From: Bacillota bacterium
Lineage (GTDB): Bacteria; Bacillota; Clostridia; Lachnospirales; Lachnospiraceae
Assembly (NCBI GenBank): GCA_023420085.1
Contig: JAEZWQ010000034.1
Coordinates: 1 to 64,000, forward strand
Length of the DNA stretch: 64,000 bases
Direction of reading: 5' to 3'
Each line of letters starts with the position of its first letter. The stretch's first letter is position 1. Position numbers and translations under genes: made by a program. A model generated the notes under the pieces. It saw nothing but the letters and a program-made list of their open reading frames with translations, did no database searches and was not told where the DNA came from. This document shows positions 9,558 through 19,037 of the stretch, one piece after another.

Positions 9558-9910
9558 TTTAACTCCTCAATAATCACATACGCTGTAGATAACTTATTTG
9601 TATTAGAAATAGAAATATGTGTTTTAAAACTGGAAAAGAACTCCGATGCTTCTTCATAAAAGTTAACAATTGGAGCTCCATCGCTATTTCTTAACACCTC
9701 TATATGAGATGGATCTATTTTTCTAAAACCAGTACCATAAGCTTTTACTAGAGCTTCTTTTACACAAAAATTATCAGCAGCAATTGTAGGATTGCTATTA
9801 ATAAGTTTAATCTCATTTTTTGTAAATACACGTTCCATAAACTTTTTATTTGAAACAAGTCGATTAAACCTAGTTATTTCAACTATATCTATCCCTATGC
9901 CAACTATCAT
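9554..9910 (-). CDS. acpS: holo-[acyl-carrier-protein] synthase
   Basis: AcpS, 118 residues, transfers 4'-phosphopantetheine from CoA to acyl carrier protein. The magnesium-binding GIDIVEITRF near the N-terminus and FCVKEALVKAYGTGFR around residue 53 are the two family motifs. AAGAAGGA precedes the start, inside the end of rex. Its substrate AcpP is encoded further upstream in the same gene run (26804-27034). Confidence 0.96.
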   Translation of the reverse strand: MIVGIGIDIVEITRFNRLVSNKKFMERVFTKNEIKLINSNPTIAADNFCVKEALVKAYGTGFRKIDPSHIEVLRNSDGAPIVNFYEEASEFFSSFKTHISISNTNKLSTAYVIIEELK

Positions 9911-9911
9911 A

Positions 9912-10538
9912 TCAATCCTTCTTTAAACTGTATGATAATCTCATTAAACTCTCAGATAGATGAACATTTTCAATTACAATATTTTTTCCAACCTTAATAT
10001 CCATATTTGAGAAGTTCCAAATACCAATTCTTTTGTCGCTTGGAAGCATATTAATAATATCAAGTGCAGATTCCTTAGGCACCGTAAGGACTACTATGTC
10101 TATATTGTTATTTTTTAAGTAATCTTCAAGGGATGATATTGGTAATATATCAATACCTTCAACCTTTTGACCTACAATTTTTTTATTTTGTTCAAATATT
10201 GCTTTTATAATAAAGCCTTTTGAACTGAAACCATTATATTTTAATAAAGCAGTACCTAAATTACCCAACCCAATTAAAATCATATTATGGAGAGTATCTA
10301 TGCCCATAACCTTGCTAATTTCATTTCGTAAATAGTCAACATTATAACCATACCCTTGTAAACCAAATTCTCCAAAATTATTTAAATCTTGCCTAACTTG
10401 AGAAGCAGTTATATCCATTATTTTACTTAAATTATTTGATGAAATTCGTTCTTCTCCCTTATCATGAAGTTCAGTTAGGTATCTATAGTACCTTGGTAAT
10501 CTCATTATTACTGCTTTTGATATCTTTTTTGAATTCAT
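9912..10538 (-). CDS. rex: redox-sensing transcriptional repressor Rex
   Basis: Rex, 208 residues. It is a homodimeric repressor that senses the NADH/NAD+ ratio and controls fermentation and respiration genes. The N-terminal winged helix (about 1-75) includes RLPRYYRYLTEL and SNNLSKIMDITASQVRQDLNNFGEFG. The Rossmann domain carries the nucleotide-binding glycine motif GLGNLGTALLKY (about residue 90). GAGGG precedes the start. The gene has its own strong promoter with a palindrome over the -10. A plausible target in this window is nifJ. Confidence 0.97.
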   Translation of the reverse strand: MNSKKISKAVIMRLPRYYRYLTELHDKGEERISSNNLSKIMDITASQVRQDLNNFGEFGLQGYGYNVDYLRNEISKVMGIDTLHNMILIGLGNLGTALLKYNGFSSKGFIIKAIFEQNKKIVGQKVEGIDILPISSLEDYLKNNNIDIVVLTVPKESALDIINMLPSDKRIGIWNFSNMDIKVGKNIVIENVHLSESLMRLSYSLKKD

Positions 10539-10554
10539 ATTCCCTCATAAATCG

Positions 10555-10595
10555 TACAATATACATATTGTATATTTTTGAAATTATTTTGTCAA
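10555..10595 (-). promoter_or_regulatory. rex promoter with overlapping palindrome
   Basis: On the minus strand TTGACA (10595-10590), a 17-base spacer and TACAAT (10572-10567) form a near-consensus promoter. The -35 lies inside the last codons of rho. The -10 begins an 18-bp inverted repeat (TACAATAT, two bases, ATATTGTA; 10555-10572) that runs into the expected transcription start, a typical operator position. The palindrome does not match the known Rex consensus TTGTTAA-N4-TTAACAA. Confidence 0.7.
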
Positions 10596-11807
10596 TTTTG
10601 TCTTTAAAACAAGCTCTTTATTATTTTTTGTATTTTTAAACATTTTAAATAATTCTTCTACATGTTCAAGGTTTTGATAATTTATTCTCCTTTTAATGGC
10701 ATACGAAAAATTAGATTCCTGTTCCGTAAGTAATAAGTCATCCCTTCTTGTCCCTGATTTTGTTATATTTATTGCCGGGAATATCCTTCTATCAGCTAAT
10801 GTTCTATCTAATATAAGCTCCATATTACCTGTGCCCTTAAATTCCTCAAATATAACATCATCCATTTTACTACCTGTTTCTACAAGAGCAGTTGCTAATA
10901 TTGTTAGACTTCCTCCTTCTTTCATGCATCTTGCTGCCCCAAGAAACTTTTTAGGCGGGTATAGTGCTACTGGATCCAATCCTCCAGAAAGAGTCTTCCC
11001 ACTAGGTGGAAGAAGTAAATTATACGCTCTTGCTAATCTAGTTATACTATCAAGTAAGACAACAACATCTTTATGACCCTCAACCAATCTTTTACCACGT
11101 TCTAAGACCATTTCAGCAACTCTTCGATGATGTTCAGGGGTTTCATCAAATGTTGAATATATTACCTCAACATTATCTGCATTTAATGCCTCTTTTATAT
11201 CCGTAACTTCTTCAGGTCTTTCATCAATTAACAATATAATTATATATAAATTTGGATAATTATTCATCATGGCTGAAGCAATATTTTTAAGTATTGTAGT
11301 TTTTCCTGACTTTGGTGGCGCAACTATCATACCTCTTTGTCCTAACCCAATAGGAGAAAACATATCAATTAATCTATTCGATAATATACTTTGACTATCT
11401 TCTAAAATAATTTTTTTATTAGGAAAGACTGGAGTTAAATTTTCAAACCTAACTCTTTTAGTATTTTGCTCAGGCCTTTCATCATTTATTGAGTATATAA
11501 ATAGTAATGCTCCATACTTTTCATTATCAGTATTCTCTCTTACTTTTCCATATACTACATCGCCAGTTTTCATCTTATATCTTCTTATAAATGATGGATT
11601 AACATAAATATCATCTTCACCTGTAAGATAGTTATCACTTCTTAAAAATCCAAAACCATCTGAAGCCACCTCCAAAATACCTGTAGCATCATATGTATTA
11701 TCTTGAAATTCTAAAACTCTATCTAACCCATCATCGGTCTTAACCGTTTTTAATTTTTCAGAATTTTTTAGTTCTATTTCCTTGTTATCTTCTGTATTAG
11801 TAGACAT
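10584..11807 (-). CDS. rho: transcription termination factor Rho
   Basis: Rho helicase, about 407 residues. The N-terminal RNA-binding cold-shock-like domain (TGILEVASDGFGFLRSDNYLTGEDDIYVNP) is followed by the RecA-like ATPase with Walker A APPKSGKTTIL, Walker B VVVLLDSITRLARAYN, the Q loop PPSGKTLSGGLDP and the R loop region. There is no large inserted N-terminal domain. Three in-frame starts lie close together (GTG at 11819, ATG at 11816, ATG at 11807). I prefer 11807 because the GAAAG upstream is then well spaced, but this is uncertain. The gene overlaps thiN by 11 bases. Confidence 0.96.
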   Translation of the reverse strand: MSTNTEDNKEIELKNSEKLKTVKTDDGLDRVLEFQDNTYDATGILEVASDGFGFLRSDNYLTGEDDIYVNPSFIRRYKMKTGDVVYGKVRENTDNEKYGALLFIYSINDERPEQNTKRVRFENLTPVFPNKKIILEDSQSILSNRLIDMFSPIGLGQRGMIVAPPKSGKTTILKNIASAMMNNYPNLYIIILLIDERPEEVTDIKEALNADNVEVIYSTFDETPEHHRRVAEMVLERGKRLVEGHKDVVVLLDSITRLARAYNLLLPPSGKTLSGGLDPVALYPPKKFLGAARCMKEGGSLTILATALVETGSKMDDVIFEEFKGTGNMELILDRTLADRRIFPAINITKSGTRRDDLLLTEQESNFSYAIKRRINYQNLEHVEELFKMFKNTKNNKELVLKTKLTK

Positions 11808-12423
11808 CTTCGTCATCACTTTCTATAATTATCAATACTCCTTCACCAATTCGTACAAAGCAATCATCATAAGCCTCATTACTAATAGTTAGCGTAGTAG
11901 ACTTATCTAAATCTATTTTGCTAACTGGATATTTAGCATTACCGATAGTAAGTTTTTTAACTCTATCAGTAAAAGGTAAAACTGAGAAATATTTATATTC
12001 CTTTTCAATCTTACAGAAATTTGAAATAAGATATATCTTATTATTTTTATCTAATATATATGTTGGTACTTTATCTAATGTTGTATATAAAAGATTTAAA
12101 TTTGCAAAAAAATGATCTAGTCTTCTTCCAGTTGCTCCAAGTATATATATGGAAGTAGGATTAAGCGTTAAAGCATATCTAAGTGCTAGTTCTGTATCTG
12201 TATTATCTTTAACTGGATCAAACTTTATAATTTCAATATTGGCATCATTATTAAATTTTTTTGAATCTAAATCTCCAATTATAATATTAGGCTTAATATT
12301 TATATAATCTAAGTAATCATATCCATGATCAACCGCTATTATATATGTGGCTAGCTTTGCATATTTTTGCAATTGTGCTAAATCAATTTCACCTGCACAA
12401 ACTAATAAAATACTATTTCTCAT
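11797..12423 (-). CDS. thiN: thiamine pyrophosphokinase
   Basis: Thiamine pyrophosphokinase, 208 residues, converts thiamine to thiamine diphosphate with ATP. Typical features are AVDHGYDYLDYINIKPNIIIGDLDS, the DNTDTELALRYAL block and ILGATGRRLDHFFANLNLL. The C-terminal small domain (from about 140) is the B1-binding part. It overlaps rpe by 11 bases and rho by about 11, continuing the rsgA-rpe-thiN order common in Firmicutes. Confidence 0.93.
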   Translation of the reverse strand: MRNSILLVCAGEIDLAQLQKYAKLATYIIAVDHGYDYLDYINIKPNIIIGDLDSKKFNNDANIEIIKFDPVKDNTDTELALRYALTLNPTSIYILGATGRRLDHFFANLNLLYTTLDKVPTYILDKNNKIYLISNFCKIEKEYKYFSVLPFTDRVKKLTIGNAKYPVSKIDLDKSTTLTISNEAYDDCFVRIGEGVLIIIESDDEDVY

Positions 12424-13084
12424 AACTTTTTAGAACTTCATTAAACTTTAAAGCATTTTCAAACGTATTCTCTCCAAAAACTGCTGATCCTGCAACCACA
12501 ATGTTTGCACCTGCTTCAATAACTGATCTAATATTATCTAATTTAACACCACCATCTACTTCTATATCTATTGATAACCCTCTATCTTCAATCATTTTAT
12601 TAAGAGTTTTAATTTTATCTAATGAATAATTTATAAATTTCTGATTACCAAAACCTGGATTTACAGACATTATTAAAACTTGATCAACTTTATCAAGTAT
12701 ATATTCAATGGTTGTCAAACTAGTCGAAGGATTAAGTGTTACTCCAGCTTTACAACCAGCTTCATGTATCATTTGAAGGGTTCTATCGAGATGTTTACAA
12801 GCTTCAACATGTACAGTTATAATATCTGAACCAGCTTTAACAAAGTCATTTATGAATCTAGATGGTTCCTCAACCATTAAATGAACATCAAAAATTAAAT
12901 TGGAATGTTTTTTTATGCTACTAATTATTGGCATACCAAAAGATATATTAGGTACATATTGTCCATCCATAACATCTAGATGTAAATATTTACAACCAGC
13001 AGATGTTATATCATCTAAATCTTTTTGTAAATTTAGAAAATTTGCAGATAATAGTGATGGGGCTAAATAATAATTTTTCTTCAT
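12413..13084 (-). CDS. rpe: ribulose-phosphate 3-epimerase
   Basis: Rpe, 223 residues, interconverts ribulose-5-phosphate and xylulose-5-phosphate in the pentose phosphate pathway. It is a TIM barrel with LAPSLLSANF at the N-terminus, HLDVMDGQYVPNISFG, DVHLMVEEP, the MSVNPGFGNQKF loop and IEVDGGV with the catalytic Asp. GAGGAATAG before the start overlaps the rsgA end. Confidence 0.97.
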   Translation of the reverse strand: MKKNYYLAPSLLSANFLNLQKDLDDITSAGCKYLHLDVMDGQYVPNISFGMPIISSIKKHSNLIFDVHLMVEEPSRFINDFVKAGSDIITVHVEACKHLDRTLQMIHEAGCKAGVTLNPSTSLTTIEYILDKVDQVLIMSVNPGFGNQKFINYSLDKIKTLNKMIEDRGLSIDIEVDGGVKLDNIRSVIEAGANIVVAGSAVFGENTFENALKFNEVLKSYEK

Positions 13085-13085
13085 T

Positions 13086-13952
13086 CTATTCCTCTAATTC
13101 TTCATATATTTTTTTATAATTATCATACCTTAATCTTGAAATTATTCCTTTATCAACTGCTAATTTAACACCACAACTAGGCTCATGCGTATGAGAGCAT
13201 TCAGAAAAATAACAATTGTTAATATCATTAAATTCAGTATAATATTTCTTTAGCTCATTTCTACTAATATTAATTAAATCAAAACGTCCATATCCAGGTG
13301 TATCAGCTATAAAAGTATTATTATTTATTTTAAAAATTTCAGTATGCTTGGTTGTATGTTTACCTCTTTTAATTTTATGGCTTATATTCCCAGTTTCCAT
13401 CATATTACAATTTAATAATTTATTTATAATTGTTGATTTTCCTACGCCAGAATTACCACTTAATATACTAAGTTTACCATCTAATAAAACTCTTAATTCA
13501 TTTAAATCTGAATGAATAGCACTTGTAAATATAATTGGTAATTTTGTTTGTGAATAAGAATTTTTTATATACGAAATAAATTTTTCATCAGATTCTTCAG
13601 CCTTATTAAAAAGAATAATTATTGGAATATTTTTAGACATACTATTAATTATTATCTTATCCAAAACCTGAAAATCAGGTTTTGGATAAGATAAAGCCAT
13701 TACAACCACCATCTGGTCTATGTTAGATATAGCTGGCCTTATTAACTTGTTTTTTCTTGGATATAAATTTATAATATTTGCTAACTTCTTATCATTTGAA
13801 ATAATTTCAATTTCTACATTATCTCCGACTAAAAGCTTATCACCATTTTTCTTCAATATGCCTCTTGCATTGCATTCATATATATCTTTATCAATTGCCA
13901 CATAGAAAAAACCTGATATAGCTTTTATTATTTTACCTTTATTTTTTATCAT
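13086..13952 (-). CDS. rsgA: ribosome small subunit-dependent GTPase RsgA
   Basis: Circularly permuted GTPase for late 30S assembly, 288 residues. An OB-fold N-terminus (about 1-65) is followed by the permuted GTPase order: FNKAEE (G4), then GNSGVGKSTIIN (G1), then the DTPGYG segment (G3). The C-terminal zinc site is CYFSECSHTHEPSCGV. It lies between prkC and rpe, two bases after prkC and one before rpe. Confidence 0.96.
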   Translation of the reverse strand: MIKNKGKIIKAISGFFYVAIDKDIYECNARGILKKNGDKLLVGDNVEIEIISNDKKLANIINLYPRKNKLIRPAISNIDQMVVVMALSYPKPDFQVLDKIIINSMSKNIPIIILFNKAEESDEKFISYIKNSYSQTKLPIIFTSAIHSDLNELRVLLDGKLSILSGNSGVGKSTIINKLLNCNMMETGNISHKIKRGKHTTKHTEIFKINNNTFIADTPGYGRFDLINISRNELKKYYTEFNDINNCYFSECSHTHEPSCGVKLAVDKGIISRLRYDNYKKIYEELEE

Positions 13953-13953
13953 T

Positions 13954-16068
13954 CTATTCTGCCACAGTAATTATAATACTTTCTCCCTCATCTACTGACT
14001 TACCAGCATCTATAGATTGCTTAACTACTGTACCTGATTCAGCCGTTGTTAAACTTGTAGTTGTTGAATAAACCTTTAATCCAGCATCATGTAATACTTC
14101 AACTGCTTTATCTTTTTTCATTCCAAGAACATTTGGAACCAGTTTAGATTTTGATGATACATATACTTTTATTTTTGTACCAACCTCTACTTTAGTACCT
14201 GCAGACGGTTCTGTTCTAATAATATCACCACTTGAAACAGTATCAGACTCTTCAGGATAAGCATCTATTCCAATATCAAGTCTATTTAAAATCATGCTAG
14301 CTTCTGCTAAAGATTTTCCAGTTAAATCAGGAATTTCAACACCTTCTTTTCCATTTCCTATAAATACAACAATTGGATCAGATTTTTTAATTTTACTTCC
14401 AGCTTCTGGATTTGTCCTTGTAACTCTATCTTTATCACCAAATTCTTCTTCAAAGCTATAGTTAAGTCCTGCTTGCTTTAATCTTCTTTCGGCATCTTCC
14501 TTGCTTAATCCAGAAATACTTGGAATTGTTATAGTTTCAGCACCTTTTGAAATGACAAGAGTTATTTTTTCATTCTTATTTACCGAACTTCCAGGTAAAG
14601 GATTGCTTTTAATAACAATACCTTCCTCTTTTTGATCATCATGTGCCTCTTCAATATTTACAGACAAACCTAAATCTTCAAGCTCTTGAATTGCTTGATC
14701 TTTAGGCCTTCCAGTCAGGTCTGACAGTCTAATTTCGTCAGTACCTGCAATAACAACATAAATTATTTTATCATTCTTATCAGGCCAATTATCTCCTGAT
14801 TTTGGTTCTTGTGATAAGATTAAATCCTTTTTGTCTTCTGGAGCTGTTTTGTCAAATTCTTTGATCTCTATCTTGATCTTATTTGTTTCAGCAACTTTTC
14901 TTGCTTCTTTAAGAGTCATATCAATAATATTTGGTACTTTATCAGCCGATGTTGACTTAGTTGAAAATCCAAATTTGAATACAAGAAAAATTAATAATAA
15001 TGTAACTATTGTTCCTCCAACAATTGTAAGCACATTCATAATCTTCTTTATATTAGGATTTACAACTTCTCCTTCAGATTCATTATAGTTATCATCATAG
15101 TAATAATCATCATATTCATTATCATAATTATCATAATCATTATAGTCGTTATAATCATTGAACTTTGAATCATATTCGTCAACAAAATTGCTATCCATAA
15201 ATACAGTATCGCCATATGGATCAAAATCATTGTATGGCAGTGGATCATTAGGATGTTTAAAAACAAACTTAAGATCTCTTAGCATATCAGTTATAGAGCT
15301 ATATCTTTCATTAGCTCTCTTATTAGTTGCTTTGAGGATAATTTGTTCAAGCCCATATGAAATATTATCAACATATTCTGATGGTGGTACTATAGGTGTA
15401 TTTAGGTGAGACCATACAATTGATACATTGTTTCCTGTATCAAAAGGTAATCTACCCGTCACCATTTCATACATTGTAATACCTAGTGAATAAATATCAC
15501 TTTTTTCATCAGAAAACCCACTTCTTGCTTGCTCAGGAGCCATATAATGTACAGACCCAGCTACTGCATTATTTATAGTATTTCCGTTCGTTGCCTTAGC
15601 TATACCAAAATCAGCAACTTTTGCATATCCATCATCTGATATAACAATATTTTGAGGTTTAATATCTCTATGAATTATATTATTGTTGTGGGCTGCTTCA
15701 ATACCATAGGCAATTTGTATTGCAATTCTACATGTATCTTCAGATGATATAGCTCCAACATTCTCTATATATTTTTTTAGAGTTATTCCTTCTACAAGCT
15801 CCATAACAATATAATGTAAATCATCTTCTTCCCCAACATCAAAAACGTTTACAATATTTTGATGAGATATACCTGCAGCAGCTCTTGCTTCCTCAATAAA
15901 TTTTCTAACAAATTTTTTATCCGACGCATATTCTTGATTTAGTATCTTAATCGCTACATTCCTATCAAGTCTAATATCTTTAGCCTTGTAAACTTTTGCC
16001 ATTCCACCACGGCCAATTTCAGATATTATTTCATAACGATTACCTATTATACTTCCAGAATTTAACAT
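13954..16068 (-). CDS. prkC: Ser/Thr protein kinase with PASTA repeats (PrkC/Stk type)
   Basis: Membrane Ser/Thr kinase of 704 residues that senses muropeptides or lipid II and controls wall metabolism in related bacteria. The kinase domain (about 10-270) has GRGGMAKVY, VAIKIL, HRDIKPQNI and DFGIAKA. A very acidic Asp/Tyr/Asn-rich linker (about 300-335) precedes one transmembrane helix (about 345-370). The extracellular part holds five PASTA repeats beginning near VPNIIDMTL, IRLSDLTGR, ITIPSISGL, VEIPDLTGK and LVPNVLGMK. It overlaps its partner phosphatase gene stp by 7 bases. Confidence 0.97.
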   Translation of the reverse strand: MLNSGSIIGNRYEIISEIGRGGMAKVYKAKDIRLDRNVAIKILNQEYASDKKFVRKFIEEARAAAGISHQNIVNVFDVGEEDDLHYIVMELVEGITLKKYIENVGAISSEDTCRIAIQIAYGIEAAHNNNIIHRDIKPQNIVISDDGYAKVADFGIAKATNGNTINNAVAGSVHYMAPEQARSGFSDEKSDIYSLGITMYEMVTGRLPFDTGNNVSIVWSHLNTPIVPPSEYVDNISYGLEQIILKATNKRANERYSSITDMLRDLKFVFKHPNDPLPYNDFDPYGDTVFMDSNFVDEYDSKFNDYNDYNDYDNYDNEYDDYYYDDNYNESEGEVVNPNIKKIMNVLTIVGGTIVTLLLIFLVFKFGFSTKSTSADKVPNIIDMTLKEARKVAETNKIKIEIKEFDKTAPEDKKDLILSQEPKSGDNWPDKNDKIIYVVIAGTDEIRLSDLTGRPKDQAIQELEDLGLSVNIEEAHDDQKEEGIVIKSNPLPGSSVNKNEKITLVISKGAETITIPSISGLSKEDAERRLKQAGLNYSFEEEFGDKDRVTRTNPEAGSKIKKSDPIVVFIGNGKEGVEIPDLTGKSLAEASMILNRLDIGIDAYPEESDTVSSGDIIRTEPSAGTKVEVGTKIKVYVSSKSKLVPNVLGMKKDKAVEVLHDAGLKVYSTTTSLTTAESGTVVKQSIDAGKSVDEGESIIITVAE
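15081..15158 (-). repeat. degenerate Asp/Tyr/Asn codon repeat inside prkC
   Basis: A low-complexity run built from GAT/TAT/AAT codons encodes a string of D, Y and N residues in the juxtamembrane linker of the kinase. The near-repeated six- and nine-base units suggest slippage-driven growth. The linker lies on the cytoplasmic side, just before the membrane helix. Confidence 0.8.
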
Positions 16069-16799
16069 AAGTCACCCTTATCTATCTTTACTATAACAAC
16101 CGAAATGTTATCTGTTCCACCATTTTTATTTGCAAGCTCAACTAAATACTCAGCTTTTTCTTGCATAGTTTTTTCATCTCTAAGTACTTTTTCTATAGTT
16201 TCATCATCAACCATATTAGTCAATCCATCTGAACATAACAAGAAAATATCATCAGGTAAAACCCTAATTTTATAAAAGTCTGGATTTGAACCATACCCCA
16301 TTGCCCTTGTTATGCTATGTTTATCCTTATGGTTTTTTGCTTCCTCTAAACTTATTTCGCCACTTTTAACAAATTCCATAACTCTAGTATGATCTTCTGT
16401 GATTTGTCTAAGTTTATCCATGTATATATATAACCTACTATCACCTATATTGGCAATATAAAGTTGATCCTCCTTAATAGTTGCTAGTACAACTGTAGTT
16501 CCCATACCTGAATAATTGGGTTTAGAATTTGCTAATACAGTTAAATCCTTATCAACTTTCTTTAATACTGAATATAAGATGTTTTCAATGAATATATCAT
16601 CTCCTGGATATTCACTTAATTCATTGACAATTGATTCGGCAGTAAACTTTGAAGCAATATCGCCTGAATTATTTCCACCTATTCCATCACATACAATAAA
16701 AAGGTTATCAACAACACCTACTTGAGATGTAATAAATTTAATATAATCTTGGTTTTCATTTCTAACTAATCCTTTATCAGTACATGATCCTACTTGCAT
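16062..16799 (-). CDS. stp: PP2C-family Ser/Thr phosphatase (Stp/PrpC)
   Basis: PPM/PP2C phosphatase, 245 residues, the reversing partner of PrkC. Metal-binding motifs are visible: DKGLVRNENQD, FIVCDGIGGNNSGD, ANIGDSRLYIY, EDHTRVMEFV, LCSDGLTNMV and GGTDNISVVIV. AAGGAGGAATA precedes the start, and the ATG overlaps the rlmN stop (TAATG). Transcription order rlmN-stp-prkC-rsgA is standard in Firmicutes. Confidence 0.97.
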   Translation of the reverse strand: MQVGSCTDKGLVRNENQDYIKFITSQVGVVDNLFIVCDGIGGNNSGDIASKFTAESIVNELSEYPGDDIFIENILYSVLKKVDKDLTVLANSKPNYSGMGTTVVLATIKEDQLYIANIGDSRLYIYMDKLRQITEDHTRVMEFVKSGEISLEEAKNHKDKHSITRAMGYGSNPDFYKIRVLPDDIFLLCSDGLTNMVDDETIEKVLRDEKTMQEKAEYLVELANKNGGTDNISVVIVKIDKGDLC

Positions 16800-17824
16800 T
16801 ATTCCTCCTTTACACTACGTCTTAATTGACCGCAGGCTCCAGAAATATCTGATCCCATTTCTTTTCTTATAGTAACATTAATATTATTTTTTTCAATATA
16901 TTTAAAGAATTGTTTTATATTTTTTTCATTAGGTTTATTAAAATCACGTTCTTTGATCTCATTAACTGGTATGAGATTAATATGGCAAAGCTTACCTCTT
17001 AATAAATTAACAAGTTTTTCAGCGCATTCCATACTATCATTAACACCGGAAACTAATGCATATTCAAAACTAACCCTTCTTGATGTTTTTTTAATATAAT
17101 AGTCAACCGATTTAATGATTTCATCAATGCTATATCTATAACCTATAGGCATCATCTGTTGTCTTAAACTATCATAAGGTGCATGCAGAGAAATAGCTAG
17201 TGTAGAAGTAACATTATCATCTGCAAGCTTATATATATTAGGCACTATACCACATGTAGAAATTGTTACATTTCTTCTACTTATATTTAACCCTTTATCA
17301 TCTGTAATCATATGTAAGAACTTTAAGACATTATCATAATTATCCAACGGTTCACCTTGACCCATTAATACAATATTGGACACTTTGTTACCCATTTTAA
17401 TTATTTCATAAACTTGAGATAACATTTCACCTGGTGTAAGATTTCTAGCTAACCCATCTAATGTAGATGCACAAAATTTACATCCCATTCTACATCCAAC
17501 CTGTGTTGAAATACATACAGTATTACCATGTTTATATTTCATTAACACAGATTCAATCTGATTATTATCGTGCAATGTAAATAAAAATTTTTCAGTTTCA
17601 TCTATCTTCGATACTCTGTGAATACTACAACTAATTCCTCCAATATAATATCTATTTTTAAGTTTAAAAATAAGATCTTTTGGTATATTAGTCATATAAT
17701 CAAATTTTGAAACTAATTTTTTATGTAGCCACTCATATACTTGTTTAGATCTAAATTTTTTTTCATCTTTCATACAAGGTTCAGTAGAAAGCTCTTCAAA
17801 TTTATAATCCAAAATATTATTCAT
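16799..17824 (-). CDS. rlmN: 23S rRNA A2503 / tRNA A37 methyltransferase RlmN
   Basis: Radical SAM methyltransferase, 341 residues from the ATG at 17824. That start has GGAGATAGT in front and lies one base past the rsmB stop; upstream in-frame starts would run into rsmB. The iron-sulfur motif is GCRMGCKFCAS (CxxxCxxC). MGQGEPLDNYDNV is the family GEP motif, and the C-terminal RKEMGSDISGACGQL carries the second catalytic Cys. Confidence 0.97.
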   Translation of the reverse strand: MNNILDYKFEELSTEPCMKDEKKFRSKQVYEWLHKKLVSKFDYMTNIPKDLIFKLKNRYYIGGISCSIHRVSKIDETEKFLFTLHDNNQIESVLMKYKHGNTVCISTQVGCRMGCKFCASTLDGLARNLTPGEMLSQVYEIIKMGNKVSNIVLMGQGEPLDNYDNVLKFLHMITDDKGLNISRRNVTISTCGIVPNIYKLADDNVTSTLAISLHAPYDSLRQQMMPIGYRYSIDEIIKSVDYYIKKTSRRVSFEYALVSGVNDSMECAEKLVNLLRGKLCHINLIPVNEIKERDFNKPNEKNIKQFFKYIEKNNINVTIRKEMGSDISGACGQLRRSVKEE

Positions 17825-17825
17825 A

Positions 17826-19037
17826 CTATCTCCTAAATACTGATACAAAAAATCCATCACACGAATCTCTACCTTGTATAAATTGTTTATATGGTAGGCC
17901 ATCTATATAAACATTTTCTAATATTTCATTTATATAATTAAAGTTATCAATATTTTCTTTTTTTGTTAATGTACAGGTGCTAAAAATTAAATATCCATCC
18001 TTTTTAAGATATCTTATCGCATTTGATAAAATTTTTCTCTGAATTCTTGATAATTCTTCAATATCTTTAGGTAGTAGCCTAAACTTTATATCAGGTTTCT
18101 TGCTCATTACTCCAAGTCCAGAACATGGTAAATCACAAAGTACTAAATCAAATTTATCAATAAACGATTTATTGATGATAGTTGCATCATTTATGCGACA
18201 ATCCACATTACTAATATGCATTCTACTTAGATTTTCTTTAATTTTTTCAATCTTCTTATCTGATATATCGCAAGATATAATCTTCGAATTCGGTATATCA
18301 GCAAGATGAGAAGTCTTACCACCAGGTGCTGCACAAAGATCTAATATCAATTTTTTATCTTTATCCTTAAACATATCATAAGCTATATTTCCTACATAAA
18401 TTGAAGAAGGATCTTGGACTGTAATTTTACCATCATTAAATTCATCAATATCACTAGGTTTATTTTTATCATTTATATAAATACAGTTATCAACAATACT
18501 TGAATATGAAATATCATACTTTTCACTCATACTAGTTATTAAATCTTTACTTCTAACCCTATATGATATTTTATTATAAGTATTATTTAATAATAATTTA
18601 AGATTATTTTCACCAATGTCTTCCACTAATAAATTCATTATCCACTTAGGATAAGAAATATATAAATTAATATTTCCTGATGCTATATTCCTTAAAATAG
18701 CATTTACATATCCTTTTAAATTATTAAATTTGCTTTTCTTTACTATATTTACATAATCATTTACAACACCGTAATCTGTTGCTTTATTAATTTCAGCTAA
18801 TTCATATATAGCAGCCCTAAGTATATTTTTGATAAATGGTTTCAGTTTATTTATGCCAATATTAGAATAATTAGAAATAATTTCATCAATAGATATTCTT
18901 TTTTCTAATACTCCCCTAACAATTTTATTGATATAGGCATAATTATAATCATCTATTTTATCTAGCTCTTCACTTAATAATGCTCCATTATCAATGTTTA
19001 TCAATATTTTTATAATTCTTGATCTAGATAATGACAT
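17826..19037 (-). CDS. rsmB: 16S rRNA m5C967 methyltransferase RsmB
   Basis: RsmB, 403 residues. The N-terminal NusB-like helical domain (about 1-140) is followed by a linker and the SAM-dependent methyltransferase domain. Motifs: DLCAAPGGKTSHLAD for SAM binding, CDLPCSGLGVMSKKPDIK containing the DLPC catalytic loop, and IFSTCTL with the second Cys. It overlaps fmt by 14 bases. Confidence 0.96.
   Translation of the reverse strand: MSLSRSRIIKILINIDNGALLSEELDKIDDYNYAYINKIVRGVLEKRISIDEIISNYSNIGINKLKPFIKNILRAAIYELAEINKATDYGVVNDYVNIVKKSKFNNLKGYVNAILRNIASGNINLYISYPKWIMNLLVEDIGENNLKLLLNNTYNKISYRVRSKDLITSMSEKYDISYSSIVDNCIYINDKNKPSDIDEFNDGKITVQDPSSIYVGNIAYDMFKDKDKKLILDLCAAPGGKTSHLADIPNSKIISCDISDKKIEKIKENLSRMHISNVDCRINDATIINKSFIDKFDLVLCDLPCSGLGVMSKKPDIKFRLLPKDIEELSRIQRKILSNAIRYLKKDGYLIFSTCTLTKKENIDNFNYINEILENVYIDGLPYKQFIQGRDSCDGFFVSVFRR

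Noticed and set aside
10555..10572. classical Rex site in the rex promoter
   Set aside because: The palindrome has ACAAT outside and ATTGT inside order, opposite to the Rex pattern TTGTTAA-N4-TTAACAA.
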